Notes: generated by a model from the letters alone, not told the origin. A DNA stretch of 64,000 nucleotides from Arthrobacter citreus (GCF_009192745.1 NZ_VTFV01000004.1:372001-436000), one strand, 5' to 3'; positions 1-9,118 are shown, counted from the first letter of the stretch. Numbers and translations are program-made.

Positions 1-842
1 GCCCATCCCTGCCGCTGCGCCTCCGCCATGCTGCCTTCGACCGGCTGCTTTACCCGAAGGTGCGGGCTGCGTTCGGCGGTGAAATGGACATTGCCATCTC
101 CGGTGCGAGCCCGCTCAGCCCGCAGCTGGCGCACTTCTTCCGCGGGGCTGGAATAGCGGTCCTGGAAGGCTACGGCCTCACCGAAACCACAGCGCCGGCG
201 TCCGTCAACACCATTCCGCTGACCCGGGTTGGAACGGTGGGGCTGCCGATGCCGGGCAACTCCATCCGCATTGCCGACGACGGCGAGGTACTGGTGCGCG
301 GCGTCGGCGTCTTCACCGGTTACCACCGCAACCCGGAGGCCACAGCCGAAGCCTTCACCGACGAGTGGTTCCACACCGGCGACCTCGGCGCACTGGACGA
401 CGACGGTTTCCTGCGTATCACCGGCCGCAAGAAGGACCTGCTGGTCACCGCCGGCGGCAAGAACGTCGCTCCCGGGCCGCTGGAGGAAAAGGTCCGTGAA
501 CACCGCCTGGTCTCCCAGGTGGTGGTGGTTGGCGAAGGCCGTCCCTTCGTGGGTGCCCTGGTAACGCTCGACGACGAGGCGCTGGCGGCCTGGGCCCGCG
601 AAAACAGCATCGAGTCAGCCGGACAACCCCTGACAGAGCATCCCCTTGTCCTGGCCCAGGTGCAGGAAGCGGTAGACGCTGCGAATGCCTCCGTTTCCAG
701 GGCCGAGCAGATCCGCCGCTTCACGGTGCTCCCGAGGGACTTCTCCCTGGCCGGCGGCCACGTGACGGCGACGCTGAAGCTCCGCCGCCAGGCAGTGATC
801 GCCGATTTCACCGCAGAGGTGGAGAAGCTCTACGCGAAGTAG
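1..842 (+). CDS. Long-chain fatty-acid-CoA ligase, C-terminal part (FadD15-like)
   Basis: Activates long-chain fatty acids with ATP and CoA. The gene enters from before the window; the reading frame is open from base 3, so roughly the last 280 residues are present. Visible adenylate-forming motifs in order are YGLTETTAPAS, then TGDLG, then GRKKDLLVTAGGKN and, near the end, TATLKLRRQA with the expected catalytic lysine. The C-terminus (VEKLYAK) is typical of the FadD15 type. A long palindromic terminator follows the stop codon. Family assignment is secure; exact substrate length cannot be read from sequence. Confidence 0.93.
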   Translation, partial: PSLPLRLRHAAFDRLLYPKVRAAFGGEMDIAISGASPLSPQLAHFFRGAGIAVLEGYGLTETTAPASVNTIPLTRVGTVGLPMPGNSIRIADDGEVLVRGVGVFTGYHRNPEATAEAFTDEWFHTGDLGALDDDGFLRITGRKKDLLVTAGGKNVAPGPLEEKVREHRLVSQVVVVGEGRPFVGALVTLDDEALAAWARENSIESAGQPLTEHPLVLAQVQEAVDAANASVSRAEQIRRFTVLPRDFSLAGGHVTATLKLRRQAVIADFTAEVEKLYAK

Positions 843-861
843 TCCTGCCGGCTCCCTCCGG

Positions 862-911
862 AGAACAGGAAAGCCGGGGCCCGCCATGGCGGGCCCCGGC
901 TTTCCTGTTCT
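862..911. terminator. Bidirectional terminator between convergent genes
   Basis: A perfect 50-base palindrome with two 25-base arms meeting at 886/887 and no spare loop. It begins AGAACAGGAAAGCC and is very GC-rich in the middle. It lies between the acyl-CoA ligase stop (842) and the stop of the convergent TIGR01906 gene (925). There is no long T run, but it can serve both strands. Confidence 0.8.
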
Positions 912-924
912 GCAGCGTGTGCAG

Positions 925-2499
925 CTAGAGCGCTTCGAGCGATTCAAGGTAGCGCCGTCGGCTTTCCTCGCGGGCAAGCCGGGAGCGTTCGCGGCGCTTC
1001 TTCGTTGGCCAGGTGAACACCATGACCAGTACACAGACGGCAAGGACTATGGCAGCGATCGCCCCGCCGGCGTCCATCCAGAACTGGGCAGGGAAGAGGC
1101 GGATCAGGGTGTCATCAAGACGGAACGTCCAGTTGCCCTGCGCGAAGAAGATGGTGTGCACCATGGTGAAGAACTCTTCCCAGGCCAGGACAGCAGCCAC
1201 CAGCATCCCGGCGATGAGGGCCAGTGTTGCCACAGCGCCGGCAAACAGCGCCCGCCGGATTCCACCCGGGCAGCGGCGGGCCAGGTAAATCCCGCCGGCA
1301 ATACTGATCAGTGCCATTGCCAGTGCTGTCACGAACGCGATGGTCAGGACGGTCTTGACGTCAGCCATGTGCGACACCTCGCTGGCCAGGTACAGCTGAT
1401 CGCCGTCCGGGGTCACCAGGTCCCCCAGGTAGCGCGGAGACGCGAAGTTCAGGAGGTAATCCACGGCATAGGAACCGTAGGTTATGCGGTCATCCGTGCT
1501 GAACCCGAAGCTGTCCGCAGGGAAGCCGGGCCGGTTGTACTCGACCCACAGGAACAACGGTGTTGCCACCGCGCGAATGGCGGCGGCCAGCAGCATGACC
1601 GGGAAGAACACTGCGATGGCTACCTGGATGATCCGGCCAAGTACCGGCTTGGCGCTGGCTGCCCGTTCCCGTTCCGCGTTTCTGCGCTCTGCTTCCCCAG
1701 CCGGAACGGCGGGATCCGCGGGCATGGCTACGGTCTCCGGCTCGTAAGCGTTCGACGCGCCGATTTCACCGGTTGCCTGCTGCTCCCCCGTGCCCGGTCC
1801 GTACCAGGGGCCGCCGTCGGCAGTCGTGGGATGGGGGCCGGACGCCATTGGATCCTGCCCGGACTCGGCGGGACCGGCGTGATCGCCGGCGGCGTTGGGC
1901 ACGGCAGGAGCCGGCTCGTCTTCGGGCGCTGCGCCGTCTGTTCCGGACTGGTTTTCCGTGCCGTAACGGCTCAGGTCGGGCATGGTGCTGGCAGCCCGCA
2001 TCGGCAGCGTGCTCCGCTGCGCCAGGGAAGGGTGTCCTCCCGGCACTTCTTCACGGGCCCGGGCGGTGCCTGCCCTGCCGGCAGTGCCGCGGCCTTCCGC
2101 AGCAGGCTCGCCGGCTTGCCCGGCGTCGGCGGCAGCCTGGTCCTCGCTGGAAGGTGCCCGCCCGGCGTCGGCGGCAGCGTCGCCGGCAGCCTTGTCCTCG
2201 CCGGAAGCCTGGGCCCCGCCGGCCTGTGTTGCGTCGCCGGCAGCCTGGTCCTCGCTGGAAGGTGCCTGCCCGGCGTCGGGGCCAGTTCCTGCAAGCCCGG
2301 CGAACTCCGCGTCCCAGGCATCGTGTTCAGCCGGAGCCGCACTTTCCTGGGCAGGGCTCGTGGCAGCAGCATGGGTGCCGCTGACTATCGTCTCGCTTGC
2401 ATCGGACGGGCTCGCGCCGTGCCCGTCCGGCGTCTGGCCTGAGGGGACGCCTTCCGTAGTGGGGTCTTGATCCTGGCTTGCCACTGCTTCGTCTCTCAT
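925..2499 (-). CDS. TIGR01906 (DUF1461) family integral membrane protein with long disordered N-terminus
   Basis: About 524 residues. The first ~280 are acidic, Ala/Gly/Pro-rich and repetitive (recurring APSSEDQAA blocks). The C-terminal ~230 residues carry four probable membrane segments. They show DUF1461 hallmarks: LLNFASPRYLGDL, SEVSHMADVKTVL and the loop FFAQGNWTFRLDDTLIRLFP. Function is unknown for the family. I prefer the ATG at 2499 (AGGA four bases upstream). An in-frame GTG at 2571 would add 24 residues and also has a close AGGGA, so the start is uncertain. It converges on the upstream acyl-CoA ligase. Confidence 0.85.
   Translation of the reverse strand: MRDEAVASQDQDPTTEGVPSGQTPDGHGASPSDASETIVSGTHAAATSPAQESAAPAEHDAWDAEFAGLAGTGPDAGQAPSSEDQAAGDATQAGGAQASGEDKAAGDAAADAGRAPSSEDQAAADAGQAGEPAAEGRGTAGRAGTARAREEVPGGHPSLAQRSTLPMRAASTMPDLSRYGTENQSGTDGAAPEDEPAPAVPNAAGDHAGPAESGQDPMASGPHPTTADGGPWYGPGTGEQQATGEIGASNAYEPETVAMPADPAVPAGEAERRNAERERAASAKPVLGRIIQVAIAVFFPVMLLAAAIRAVATPLFLWVEYNRPGFPADSFGFSTDDRITYGSYAVDYLLNFASPRYLGDLVTPDGDQLYLASEVSHMADVKTVLTIAFVTALAMALISIAGGIYLARRCPGGIRRALFAGAVATLALIAGMLVAAVLAWEEFFTMVHTIFFAQGNWTFRLDDTLIRLFPAQFWMDAGGAIAAIVLAVCVLVMVFTWPTKKRRERSRLAREESRRRYLESLEAL
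2131..2279. repeat. Direct repeats inside the disordered part of the TIGR01906 gene
   Basis: A 41-base unit beginning GGCAGCCTGGTCCTCGCTGG occurs at 2131-2171 and again at 2239-2279 with a single mismatch, 108 bases apart. A partial, diverged copy starts at 2185. The units encode the repeated SSEDQAA-type blocks, so this is an intragenic repeat that could expand or contract in frame. Confidence 0.8.
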
Positions 2500-2636
2500 C
2501 CAATCCTGTTTGAAGTCACCGGGGGTGGTGGGGGGAGTCCGGTTTCGTCCTTCATAGACACTACCGGCCACTGGTCCCTGAACCGAAGGTGCTCCCGGCG
2601 AGTCCGGACGGCGGGTTTCCGTCAGCGCACCGGAGG

Positions 2637-3632
2637 CTAGGCGGACCGGACTGTGGCTTCACCTGCATCGCGTGCCAGCAGGTCACCGCGGAATCCGGCC
2701 TCGTAGGCACGTTTGCCCAGGATCAGTGTGTAGGCCCAGTAGGCGGCCAGCACCAGGGCACCTATGGTGATGCGCAGCCAGGCAGGAAGTCCGCTGGGGG
2801 TAACGAATCCTTCCACCAGCCCGGAGATGAACAGCACAGCCACAAGTCCCAGGGCCACCGTCATCAGGGACCTGCCCTCCTGGGCCAGCGCGGTAATCCG
2901 GGGGCGCGGCCCGGGCGCAACCAGGGCCCAGAAAATCTGGAGTCCGGCCGCCGCTGCAATGAAGATGGCAGTGAGCTCCATGAATCCATGGGGCAGGATG
3001 TAGGTGAAAAAAGTGTCCAGCTCGCCGAAGGACGCCATAGTGCCTGCCGCTGTGCCCACCCCGACGGCGTTTTGGTACAGGATGTAGGGCACCCAGATCC
3101 CGGTGATGCCGAAAGCCACCGCCTGCAGCGCGATCCAGGCGTTGTTCGTCCAGACCATGCCGGCAAAGGATGCGGCGGGGTTTTCCGAATAGTAGGTGGC
3201 AAAGTCCGACTCTACGTACCGGCGGAGCTCCGCATCCGTTCCAATCGCGGAGAGGACACCGGGCGTATTGACCACCCAGTAAGCGGTCAGCGCCGAAACC
3301 AGGATAAAAAGCGCTCCGATGACGACCGTCAGTATCCGGACCCGGTAGAACGCTGCAGGCAGCGAGTAGACGAAGAATCCGGCCAGGTCCTCGAAGAAAT
3401 TGGAACGTGCGCCGGTAAACCGGGTCCTGGCGCGGGAAAGCCGCATGGACAATGCTGCGGAGAGGGCACCCTCTGGAGCCACCGAGCGGATTACGGAAAG
3501 GTGTGTGGAGGCACGCTGGTAAAGCTGCAGCAGTTCGTCTGCCTCGGCCCCGTTCAGGCGGCGGCGGGCAGTCAGTTCATCCAGCCGCTTCCAGTCCTGG
3601 CTGTGTACGGCGGCGAAGGCATCCAAGTCCAC
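2637..3632 (-). CDS. Stage II sporulation protein M-like (SpoIIM/DUF95) membrane protein
   Basis: 331 residues. A soluble N-terminal part (MDLDAFAAVHSQDWKRLDEL, then the family-typical LYQRASTHLSVIRS) precedes about six hydrophobic segments. This is the DUF95/SpoIIM pattern. In non-sporulating actinobacteria these proteins sit beside RDD-domain proteins, as here with the divergent gene at 3769; the role is unknown and probably envelope-related. The start is GTG at 3632, with a GGTGGAGG directly upstream at tight spacing. Confidence 0.88.
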   Translation of the reverse strand: MDLDAFAAVHSQDWKRLDELTARRRLNGAEADELLQLYQRASTHLSVIRSVAPEGALSAALSMRLSRARTRFTGARSNFFEDLAGFFVYSLPAAFYRVRILTVVIGALFILVSALTAYWVVNTPGVLSAIGTDAELRRYVESDFATYYSENPAASFAGMVWTNNAWIALQAVAFGITGIWVPYILYQNAVGVGTAAGTMASFGELDTFFTYILPHGFMELTAIFIAAAAGLQIFWALVAPGPRPRITALAQEGRSLMTVALGLVAVLFISGLVEGFVTPSGLPAWLRITIGALVLAAYWAYTLILGKRAYEAGFRGDLLARDAGEATVRSA

Positions 3633-3768
3633 GCCTCCACCCTAGCGGGCGCGAACGCCTTGGCCCCCCTATACACGGCACGGATGGGTAAAGTGGGGAC
3701 CTGAGGAAGAGGGCGCTGGACCCGACGCGGGTGCCGGGACACATTGAGGGCGGAAGCAGGGGGCTGGC

Positions 3769-4575
3769 ATGAGCACGGTGGTGACGGGTGAGGCCGTTGT
3801 CCTGGAACTGCGCCCGGCGTCTTTCGCTGCGCGGGGACTAAGCGTCCTGATCGACGTCGTATCCCAGCTGCTCCTGCTCCTTCTGCTGTTTTTCCTTATC
3901 GGCAATACCCTGGACGGCGCACTGGACCCGGCCCTGACCCGAGCCCTGCTGCTGGCCTGCATAGTCCTGGTTATCGTGGTGGTTCCCGTAGCCGTGGAAA
4001 CGCTGACGCGCGGCAAATCGCTGGGCCGGCTGGTCATGGGCCTGCGCATCGTGCGTGACGACGGCGGTGCGGTGCGGTTCCGCCAGGCCTTTACCCGCGG
4101 AATCCTTGCCGTGCTGGAGATCTACATGCTGGCAGGTTCGCTGGCTTTCGTCACTGCGGTCTTCAACGAGAAGTCCAAGCGTCTGGGCGACATGCTTGCG
4201 GGTACGTACTCAATGCGCGAACGGGTAAAGGCTCCGCCGCCTGCCACCGTGGCCATGCCGGAGGAACTTGCTCCCTGGGCGCAGCTGGCGGACATTGGCC
4301 GGCTGCCGGATCCCCTGTCCAGGCGCGTATCCCGATTCCTGTCCCAGGCGCAGCGGATGGCTCCGCCGGCCCGCTCCTCCATGGCGGCGTCCCTGGCGAC
4401 CGAGGTTTCCGCTTTTGTTTCCCCTCCCCCGCCTGCAGGCACTTTCCCGGAGTCCTACCTCCGCGCCGTCGTCACCCAGCGCCGGGAGCGCGATTTCGCC
4501 CGCCTCAGCGCCCAGCACAACCGAACCGAACAGCTGGGCCGCCGCCTGCACCGCCTCCCGTTTACGGATTCCTAG
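3769..4575 (+). CDS. RDD family membrane protein with C-terminal cytoplasmic tail
   Basis: 268 residues. The N-terminal ~145 residues form the RDD domain: the Arg/Asp signature region RPASFAARGLSVLIDV, hydrophobic segments near 24-45, 62-85 and 118-138, and GKSLGRLVMGLRIVRDDGG between them. The remaining ~120 residues are hydrophilic, Pro/Ala-rich and end in many Arg and His. The role of RDD proteins is poorly known; some are linked to transport or osmotic adaptation. AGGGGG lies five bases before the ATG. The divergent SpoIIM-like neighbour is the usual partner. Confidence 0.9.
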   Translation: MSTVVTGEAVVLELRPASFAARGLSVLIDVVSQLLLLLLLFFLIGNTLDGALDPALTRALLLACIVLVIVVVPVAVETLTRGKSLGRLVMGLRIVRDDGGAVRFRQAFTRGILAVLEIYMLAGSLAFVTAVFNEKSKRLGDMLAGTYSMRERVKAPPPATVAMPEELAPWAQLADIGRLPDPLSRRVSRFLSQAQRMAPPARSSMAASLATEVSAFVSPPPPAGTFPESYLRAVVTQRRERDFARLSAQHNRTEQLGRRLHRLPFTDS

Positions 4576-4621
4576 CCCGGTACCGGGGGCTGCCCGTCCC
4601 CGTGCAGAAACCGTGTACAGC

Positions 4622-4661
4622 ACAAAGCCGCGCCGCTTCCGAAGAAGCGGCGCGGCTTTGT
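4622..4661. terminator. Bidirectional terminator, RDD gene / ahcY
   Basis: An 18-bp perfect stem (ACAAAGCCGCGCCGCTTC) closes on a four-base CGAA loop, between the convergent RDD and ahcY genes. The arms end in AAA/TTT, giving a weak U tract on both transcripts. Confidence 0.85.
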
Positions 4662-4676
4662 CTCTGGCTATCCGGC

Positions 4677-6161
4677 TTAGTACCGGTAGTGGTCCGGCTT
4701 GTAGGGACCGGCCACGTCCACCCCGAGGTATTCGGCCTGCGGCTTGGTCAGTTCGCTCAACTCGACGCCAAGGGCGTCCAGGTGCAGGCGTGCCACCTTC
4801 TCATCGAGGATCTTGGGCAGCACGTACACCTGGTTGGCATATTCCGGCGTGCCGTCTTCCTTGTTCTGCCCGTACTTGGTGAACAGTTCAATCTGGGCAA
4901 TGGTCTGGTTCGCGAAGGAGTTGGACATCACGAAGGACGGGTGTCCGGTGGCGTTGCCCAGGTTCAGCAGGCGGCCCTCGGAGAGCACAATGATGCTGCG
5001 CTGGTTCGGGGTTCCTTCGTCGAAGATCCATTCGTGGACCTGCGGCTTGATCTCCACCTTGCGGATGCCGGGAACGCGGGCCAGGCCTGCCATGTCGATC
5101 TCGTTGTCGAAGTGGCCAACGTTGCCGACGATCGCCTGGTGCTTCATCTGCGCCATGTGGGAGGCCATGATGATGTCCTTGTTCCCCGTGGTGGTGATGA
5201 AGATATCGCCCTGGCCCACAACTGATTCGAGGCGTGCCACCTGGTAGCCGTCCATGGCAGCCTGCAGTGCGCAGATCGGGTCAATTTCCGTAACAATTAC
5301 CCGTGCGCCCTGGCCGCGCAGTGCTTCCGCGGCGCCCTTGCCGACGTCGCCGTAGCCGCAGACGACGGCAACCTTGCCGCCGATCAGGGTGTCCGTGGCG
5401 CGGTTCAGTCCGTCCGGCAGCGAGTGGCGGATACCGTACTTGTTGTCGAACTTGGACTTGGTGACCGAGTCGTTCACGTTGATGGCGGGGAAGAGCAGCT
5501 GGCCGTCAGCGGCCAGCTGGTAAAGCCGGAGCACGCCCGTAGTGGTCTCTTCGGTGACGCCGCGGATGCCCTTGGCGATTTCGGTCCACTTCCCCGGCGC
5601 CTCGGCCAGCGAACGCCGCAGGGTATCCAGGATGACCGTGTACTCGTAGGCGTAGTCCGGATCGTCTTCGGCCGGGTTCGCCGGGACGGACCCTGCAGCT
5701 TCGAATTCAACACCCTTGTGCAGCAGCAGCGTGGCGTCTCCGCCGTCGTCCAGGATCATATTCGGGCCGCCGGAGCCTTCGGGCCAGGTGAGGATTTGCT
5801 CGGCAGTCCACCAGTATTCCTCGAGGGTTTCGTTCTTCCAGGCGAAGACGGGCACGCCCTGCGGATCTTCAGGGGTACCGGAACCCACCACGACGGCGGC
5901 CGCGGCTTCGTCCTGGGTGGAGAAGATGTTGCAGGAGGCCCAGCGGACCTCGGCCCCCAGTGCCGTCAGGGTTTCGATCAGCACGGCTGTCTGCACGGTC
6001 ATGTGCAGCGAACCCGCGATCCGGGCACCGGCCAGGGGCTGGCTGGGACCGTATTCGCGCCGCAGCGCCATGAGTCCGGGCATTTCGTGTTCAGCCAGGC
6101 GGATCTGGTGTCGGCCGGCTTCGGCCAGGGACAGGTCAGCTACTTTGAAGTCGATGCTCAC
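4677..6161 (-). CDS. ahcY: Adenosylhomocysteinase (S-adenosyl-L-homocysteine hydrolase)
   Basis: 494 residues. Cleaves S-adenosylhomocysteine to homocysteine and adenosine, removing the product inhibitor of methyltransferases and regenerating homocysteine for the methyl cycle. The NAD site [16 protein letters not shown], the substrate-region [15 protein letters not shown] and the C-terminal KPDHYRY signature are intact. I chose the GTG start at 6161 ([10 protein letters not shown]); GAGG lies ten bases upstream, overlapping the stop region of the upstream Trm112 gene. Earlier in-frame starts run into that gene. Co-transcribed with Trm112. Confidence 0.96.
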   Translation of the reverse strand: MSIDFKVADLSLAEAGRHQIRLAEHEMPGLMALRREYGPSQPLAGARIAGSLHMTVQTAVLIETLTALGAEVRWASCNIFSTQDEAAAAVVVGSGTPEDPQGVPVFAWKNETLEEYWWTAEQILTWPEGSGGPNMILDDGGDATLLLHKGVEFEAAGSVPANPAEDDPDYAYEYTVILDTLRRSLAEAPGKWTEIAKGIRGVTEETTTGVLRLYQLAADGQLLFPAINVNDSVTKSKFDNKYGIRHSLPDGLNRATDTLIGGKVAVVCGYGDVGKGAAEALRGQGARVIVTEIDPICALQAAMDGYQVARLESVVGQGDIFITTTGNKDIIMASHMAQMKHQAIVGNVGHFDNEIDMAGLARVPGIRKVEIKPQVHEWIFDEGTPNQRSIIVLSEGRLLNLGNATGHPSFVMSNSFANQTIAQIELFTKYGQNKEDGTPEYANQVYVLPKILDEKVARLHLDALGVELSELTKPQAEYLGVDVAGPYKPDHYRY

Positions 6162-6174
6162 AGGTTCAGGATCC

Positions 6175-6369
6175 TCAGTTCTCGGTGTCGTCGGCCGGGG
6201 CGGCGGATGCCGGCAGCAGCACCGGGATGCCTTCTTCGATGGCATAGCGCAGCGGCTTGCCGTCCGGTCCGGGTGCGGTGGAAACGAGGTCGTTCCCTTC
6301 CTGCACAAGGTGTGAGTGGGTCTGCGGGCAACGCAGGACATCCAGGAGATCAGCGGTCAGGTTAGCCAT
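6175..6369 (-). CDS. Trm112 family protein
   Basis: 64 residues, YcaR/Trm112-like: [18 protein letters not shown] followed by a small beta domain and [12 protein letters not shown]. Trm112 proteins are small zinc-ribbon-type partners that stabilise methyltransferases in eukaryotes and archaea. Bacterial members are less well understood. Only one cysteine of the usual CPxC pair remains, so zinc binding is doubtful. It ends 13 bases before the ahcY start, so the two are probably one transcript; a methyltransferase helper next to SAH removal is biologically sensible but inferred. Confidence 0.85.
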   Translation of the reverse strand: MANLTADLLDVLRCPQTHSHLVQEGNDLVSTAPGPDGKPLRYAIEEGIPVLLPASAAPADDTEN

Positions 6370-6468
6370 GCTGCGGCACTTCCTTGCAAAACGGTTGACT
6401 GGTCACGGCCGCGGTTCATCCCCGGCTGATTCCCCCAGCCTATAGCGTGCGGAGCCCCGCGGCTCAGC

Positions 6469-6864
6469 TCAGCTTGGTTCGCTGACTTCTTCGCGCAGCA
6501 CACGCAGGTGGGAGCGGCGGGAACCGGGGATATCGGCCGGCGGCTCCAAGGCATGCTTGCCGCTGCGCCGGGCGGGCTCTTCGGCCGCAGGAACTTCCTC
6601 CGCCTCGCGGACTGCATCCACCAGGGCAGAGAGTTCATCCGGACCCGGGGTCCGCGGCAGCGTGCCAAAATCCAGCCGGAGGACCTGCCAGCCACGAGGG
6701 GCGGTAAGGCGCTGGGCGTGGAGCTCGCAGAGGTCGTAGCAGTGCGGTTCGGCATAGGTCGCCAACGGCCCTAGCACCGCGGTGGAATCGGCATACACGT
6801 ACGTCAAAGTCGCGACGGCGGCCTGCCGGCACGCTGAACGTGAACAAAGACGTAAGGATCCCAC
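6469..6864 (-). CDS. DUF3499 domain-containing protein
   Basis: 131 residues, matching the actinobacterial DUF3499 family (Rv3258c type). The N-terminal half has a CSRSAC motif and a later HCYDLCELHA, giving a possible zinc-binding set. It continues with TAPRGWQVLRL, then an acidic and disordered tail. Function unknown. It sits divergently from the metallopeptidase gene and in the conserved whiB2/DUF3499 neighbourhood. The exact start is uncertain by a few codons (ATG at 6864 used). Confidence 0.85.
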   Translation of the reverse strand: MGSLRLCSRSACRQAAVATLTYVYADSTAVLGPLATYAEPHCYDLCELHAQRLTAPRGWQVLRLDFGTLPRTPGPDELSALVDAVREAEEVPAAEEPARRSGKHALEPPADIPGSRRSHLRVLREEVSEPS

Positions 6865-6975
6865 GGGTCAATACTCTACCCCCAAGGTGCTGGCTGCCCG
6901 GGGCAGCCACGCCGGGACCCGACGGCCCCCGGCCCGGTCTCCCCGACGCGCTGTGTGCGGGCTAGAGTAGGTGCC

Positions 6976-7476
6976 ATGCCTCCAGGATCGTCCCCCAGCA
7001 TCAACGGCGGATCCGGCGCGGGAGAGCCGGGCCCTGCCGCTGCGCGCCCGTTCCGCCGGCGGCGCCGGAACAGGCACGGACGCGGCCTGCGGGGGGAATT
7101 GCTGCCCGCACATCTGGCCGGTTCCAGGACGCGCGCCGAACGTTTTGACGAGTGGGTCATGGAGTCCGCCCAGCGGCTGGAGAGGCTCTGGGGTGAAGAC
7201 ATCCAGGCCTACCAGTTCATAGTCCAGGAAATTCCGGACGGACTGGAGGAGCTCGTGCGCCGGGGAGGCACCATCCCGCTGGCCTCATCCAGTGCGGGGA
7301 ACGGCCCCAAGCCCCCGGTGATCACGATCTACCGCCGCCCCGTTGAGTCGACCGCCCGCGGGCTGGTGCCGGTGAACGAACTTATCCACGACGTCGTAGT
7401 GGAACAGCTGGCGTCCCTGAAAGGGATGGATCCGGAGTCCATCGACCCCACGTATGGCCGCTTCAGGCCGCTCTAG
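6976..7476 (+). CDS. Metallopeptidase-family (zincin-fold) protein with degenerate active site
   Basis: 166 residues, Rv3259-like. A basic N-terminus (RPFRRRRRNRHGRG) is followed by FDEWVMESAQRLERLW, the PVITIYRRP strand, and NELIHDVVVEQLASLKGMDP. In family members with an intact site the last region reads HExxH. Here the H and E positions are replaced, so catalysis is unlikely. A TAGAGT hexamer at 6963-6968 ends seven bases before the ATG, suggesting a leaderless message; an upstream GTG at 6955 would add seven residues. It is divergent from DUF3499, as in other actinobacteria. Confidence 0.8.
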   Translation: MPPGSSPSINGGSGAGEPGPAAARPFRRRRRNRHGRGLRGELLPAHLAGSRTRAERFDEWVMESAQRLERLWGEDIQAYQFIVQEIPDGLEELVRRGGTIPLASSSAGNGPKPPVITIYRRPVESTARGLVPVNELIHDVVVEQLASLKGMDPESIDPTYGRFRPL

Positions 7477-7501
7477 CGAACCGCTTGGATTCGGTCCTGC
7501 G

Positions 7502-9118
7502 TCAGTAGCCGATTCCCACCTGGACGGACCTGCTCCCCGAGGTTCCCTCCGGCAGCGGCAGCACGGAGATTCCCGGCCCGTCACCGGTCACCAGCTGCGC
7601 TCCGTAGACCGCTTCGCCAAGGGCGCTGACGAGGACTGCGGCAAGTTCACCGCTTCCCAGGTCGCCGGGCTGCAGTGTGAGCGTCCTGCCTCCGGGAACC
7701 TGGATCGCCTTTTCCTGCTGCAGGCTTCCGTCTGTTCCAACAGCCCGGACCCGTACCTCGGCGTCACCGTCCGGCGCAGTGAGCACCAGGGCGGAGCTGC
7801 CGCCGGGAACGGCCACGGCCAGGTGTTCACTGCCCAGCCTGGTGTCCGCCGGGGCTACCGCCAGCTCCACCCGCTCTTCGGGCTTGGTGCCGCGGCTGAA
7901 GACAGCTGAGGCGGCAACCGCGACGTCCGCGGACAGGTCCAGTGAGTAGGTGCCGGCGGGCAGTTCAGCCAGCGGAATCTTTCCAACCGTGCCCGCTGGA
8001 ACGCTGAAGACTCCGCCGCCGGGAATCTCCACCTCGCCCTGTTCTCCGAAAACCCGAAGATGCACGGAAGCGTCCGACGTACCCGGCACGGCAACGTTGA
8101 GGACCGGCTGGACTGAACCGTAGCCTTCCTGGGCCATGAGTTCACGGGTCGTTTCCGGGGCCTGCAGTGCAACACCCGTAACCACCTGGCGCGGCGCCGG
8201 GGCAGCGGTAGGCTCGATGATTTCCACTCCGCCAGCGGTTAGTCCGCGCAGGATGCTCTGTTCAATAAAGGCACTGACCGGTCCCCCTGAGCTGCGTACC
8301 CGCACCGCGGCCGATTCCTGTCCCGATGCCAGGCCCGCAAGGACAATGGACCGGGTTTGTCCCGGTGCCACGACGATTCCGCGGCTTCCTCCGGCCTCGA
8401 TCCGTCCCTGCGATCCGATGATCTCCAGGTCCACTGTCGCGGCTGTTGCCGAAGGGTTGTTGAGCTTCAGTACCGCCGTAGCCCCGACCGTGGTCCGGGC
8501 GCCCAGGAGCCACATGTCATTCGAAGGTGCCTGGCAGTTGGCCGCAGCGAGTCCGGCAAGGTCTCCGTCGGTGGCTGTGTAGCCCATGACCGCGTTGGCC
8601 GTAGCCGGCTGGTCGCCGCTGGGCTCGGCCTCGAAGGCAGTGACCCCCGTGACCTGCTGCTTCGCCAGGACGCCCGCCAGCCTTGTGCCGGCCAGCGGAA
8701 CTTCCGGGTTAACTTCAAGGGAGGCAACAGCGTCCCCGCTCTGCAGGGCGGAGAGCTGGGCCGGCGGCAGGGAGGCCCCTGCTGCGGAGATGACCGCGGT
8801 GGTGACCGCGGTTGCCGCAGACTCGGAGACCGGGCTGAACTCCGCATCAGTCGAGGTCGCGTTGCCGGAAAGCAGCCGCAGCGGCTCCGGGCACACCCCG
8901 GTCAGTATTCCGGCCGGCACGCTGGTTGCCGGTGGCTGTGCCGCCAGCTCGGAACGCGTCGGCGCAGCGATGGCCGAAGCCGTGATCAGGGCTCCTGCGG
9001 TCACCACCAGGACGGTTCCGGAGACCGCTGCGTAAGCCGTCTTGCGCGCCGCAGCGCGACGCCCACGGCCCTCGGCACGAGAGGACCCTGCGTCGGGTGT
9101 CCCGGTCGGATCGGCCAT
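7502..9118 (-). CDS. DUF5719 family exported, membrane-anchored protein
   Basis: 538 residues. A basic cytoplasmic N-terminus (GRGRRAAARK) precedes one membrane segment near 28-50. The long Ala/Val/Gly-rich beta-type ectodomain contains repeated motifs such as VAPGQTRSIVL and VPAGTVGKIPL. This matches the actinobacterial DUF5719 family of unknown function. Its start codon shares one base with the stop of the large glycosyltransferase at 9118, indicating translational coupling, so the two products probably act together at the cell surface. Confidence 0.85.
   Translation of the reverse strand: MADPTGTPDAGSSRAEGRGRRAAARKTAYAAVSGTVLVVTAGALITASAIAAPTRSELAAQPPATSVPAGILTGVCPEPLRLLSGNATSTDAEFSPVSESAATAVTTAVISAAGASLPPAQLSALQSGDAVASLEVNPEVPLAGTRLAGVLAKQQVTGVTAFEAEPSGDQPATANAVMGYTATDGDLAGLAAANCQAPSNDMWLLGARTTVGATAVLKLNNPSATAATVDLEIIGSQGRIEAGGSRGIVVAPGQTRSIVLAGLASGQESAAVRVRSSGGPVSAFIEQSILRGLTAGGVEIIEPTAAPAPRQVVTGVALQAPETTRELMAQEGYGSVQPVLNVAVPGTSDASVHLRVFGEQGEVEIPGGGVFSVPAGTVGKIPLAELPAGTYSLDLSADVAVAASAVFSRGTKPEERVELAVAPADTRLGSEHLAVAVPGGSSALVLTAPDGDAEVRVRAVGTDGSLQQEKAIQVPGGRTLTLQPGDLGSGELAAVLVSALGEAVYGAQLVTGDGPGISVLPLPEGTSGSRSVQVGIGY

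Noticed and set aside
886-2442. Plus-strand open frame of 518 codons
   Set aside because: It lies opposite the TIGR01906 gene, has low-complexity Gly/Arg/Cys-rich translation and no recognisable domain; a shadow of high-GC coding sequence.
5424-6365. Plus-strand open frame opposite ahcY and Trm112
   Set aside because: The minus-strand products are clear, conserved enzymes; the plus frame shows no motif and no ribosome-binding site.
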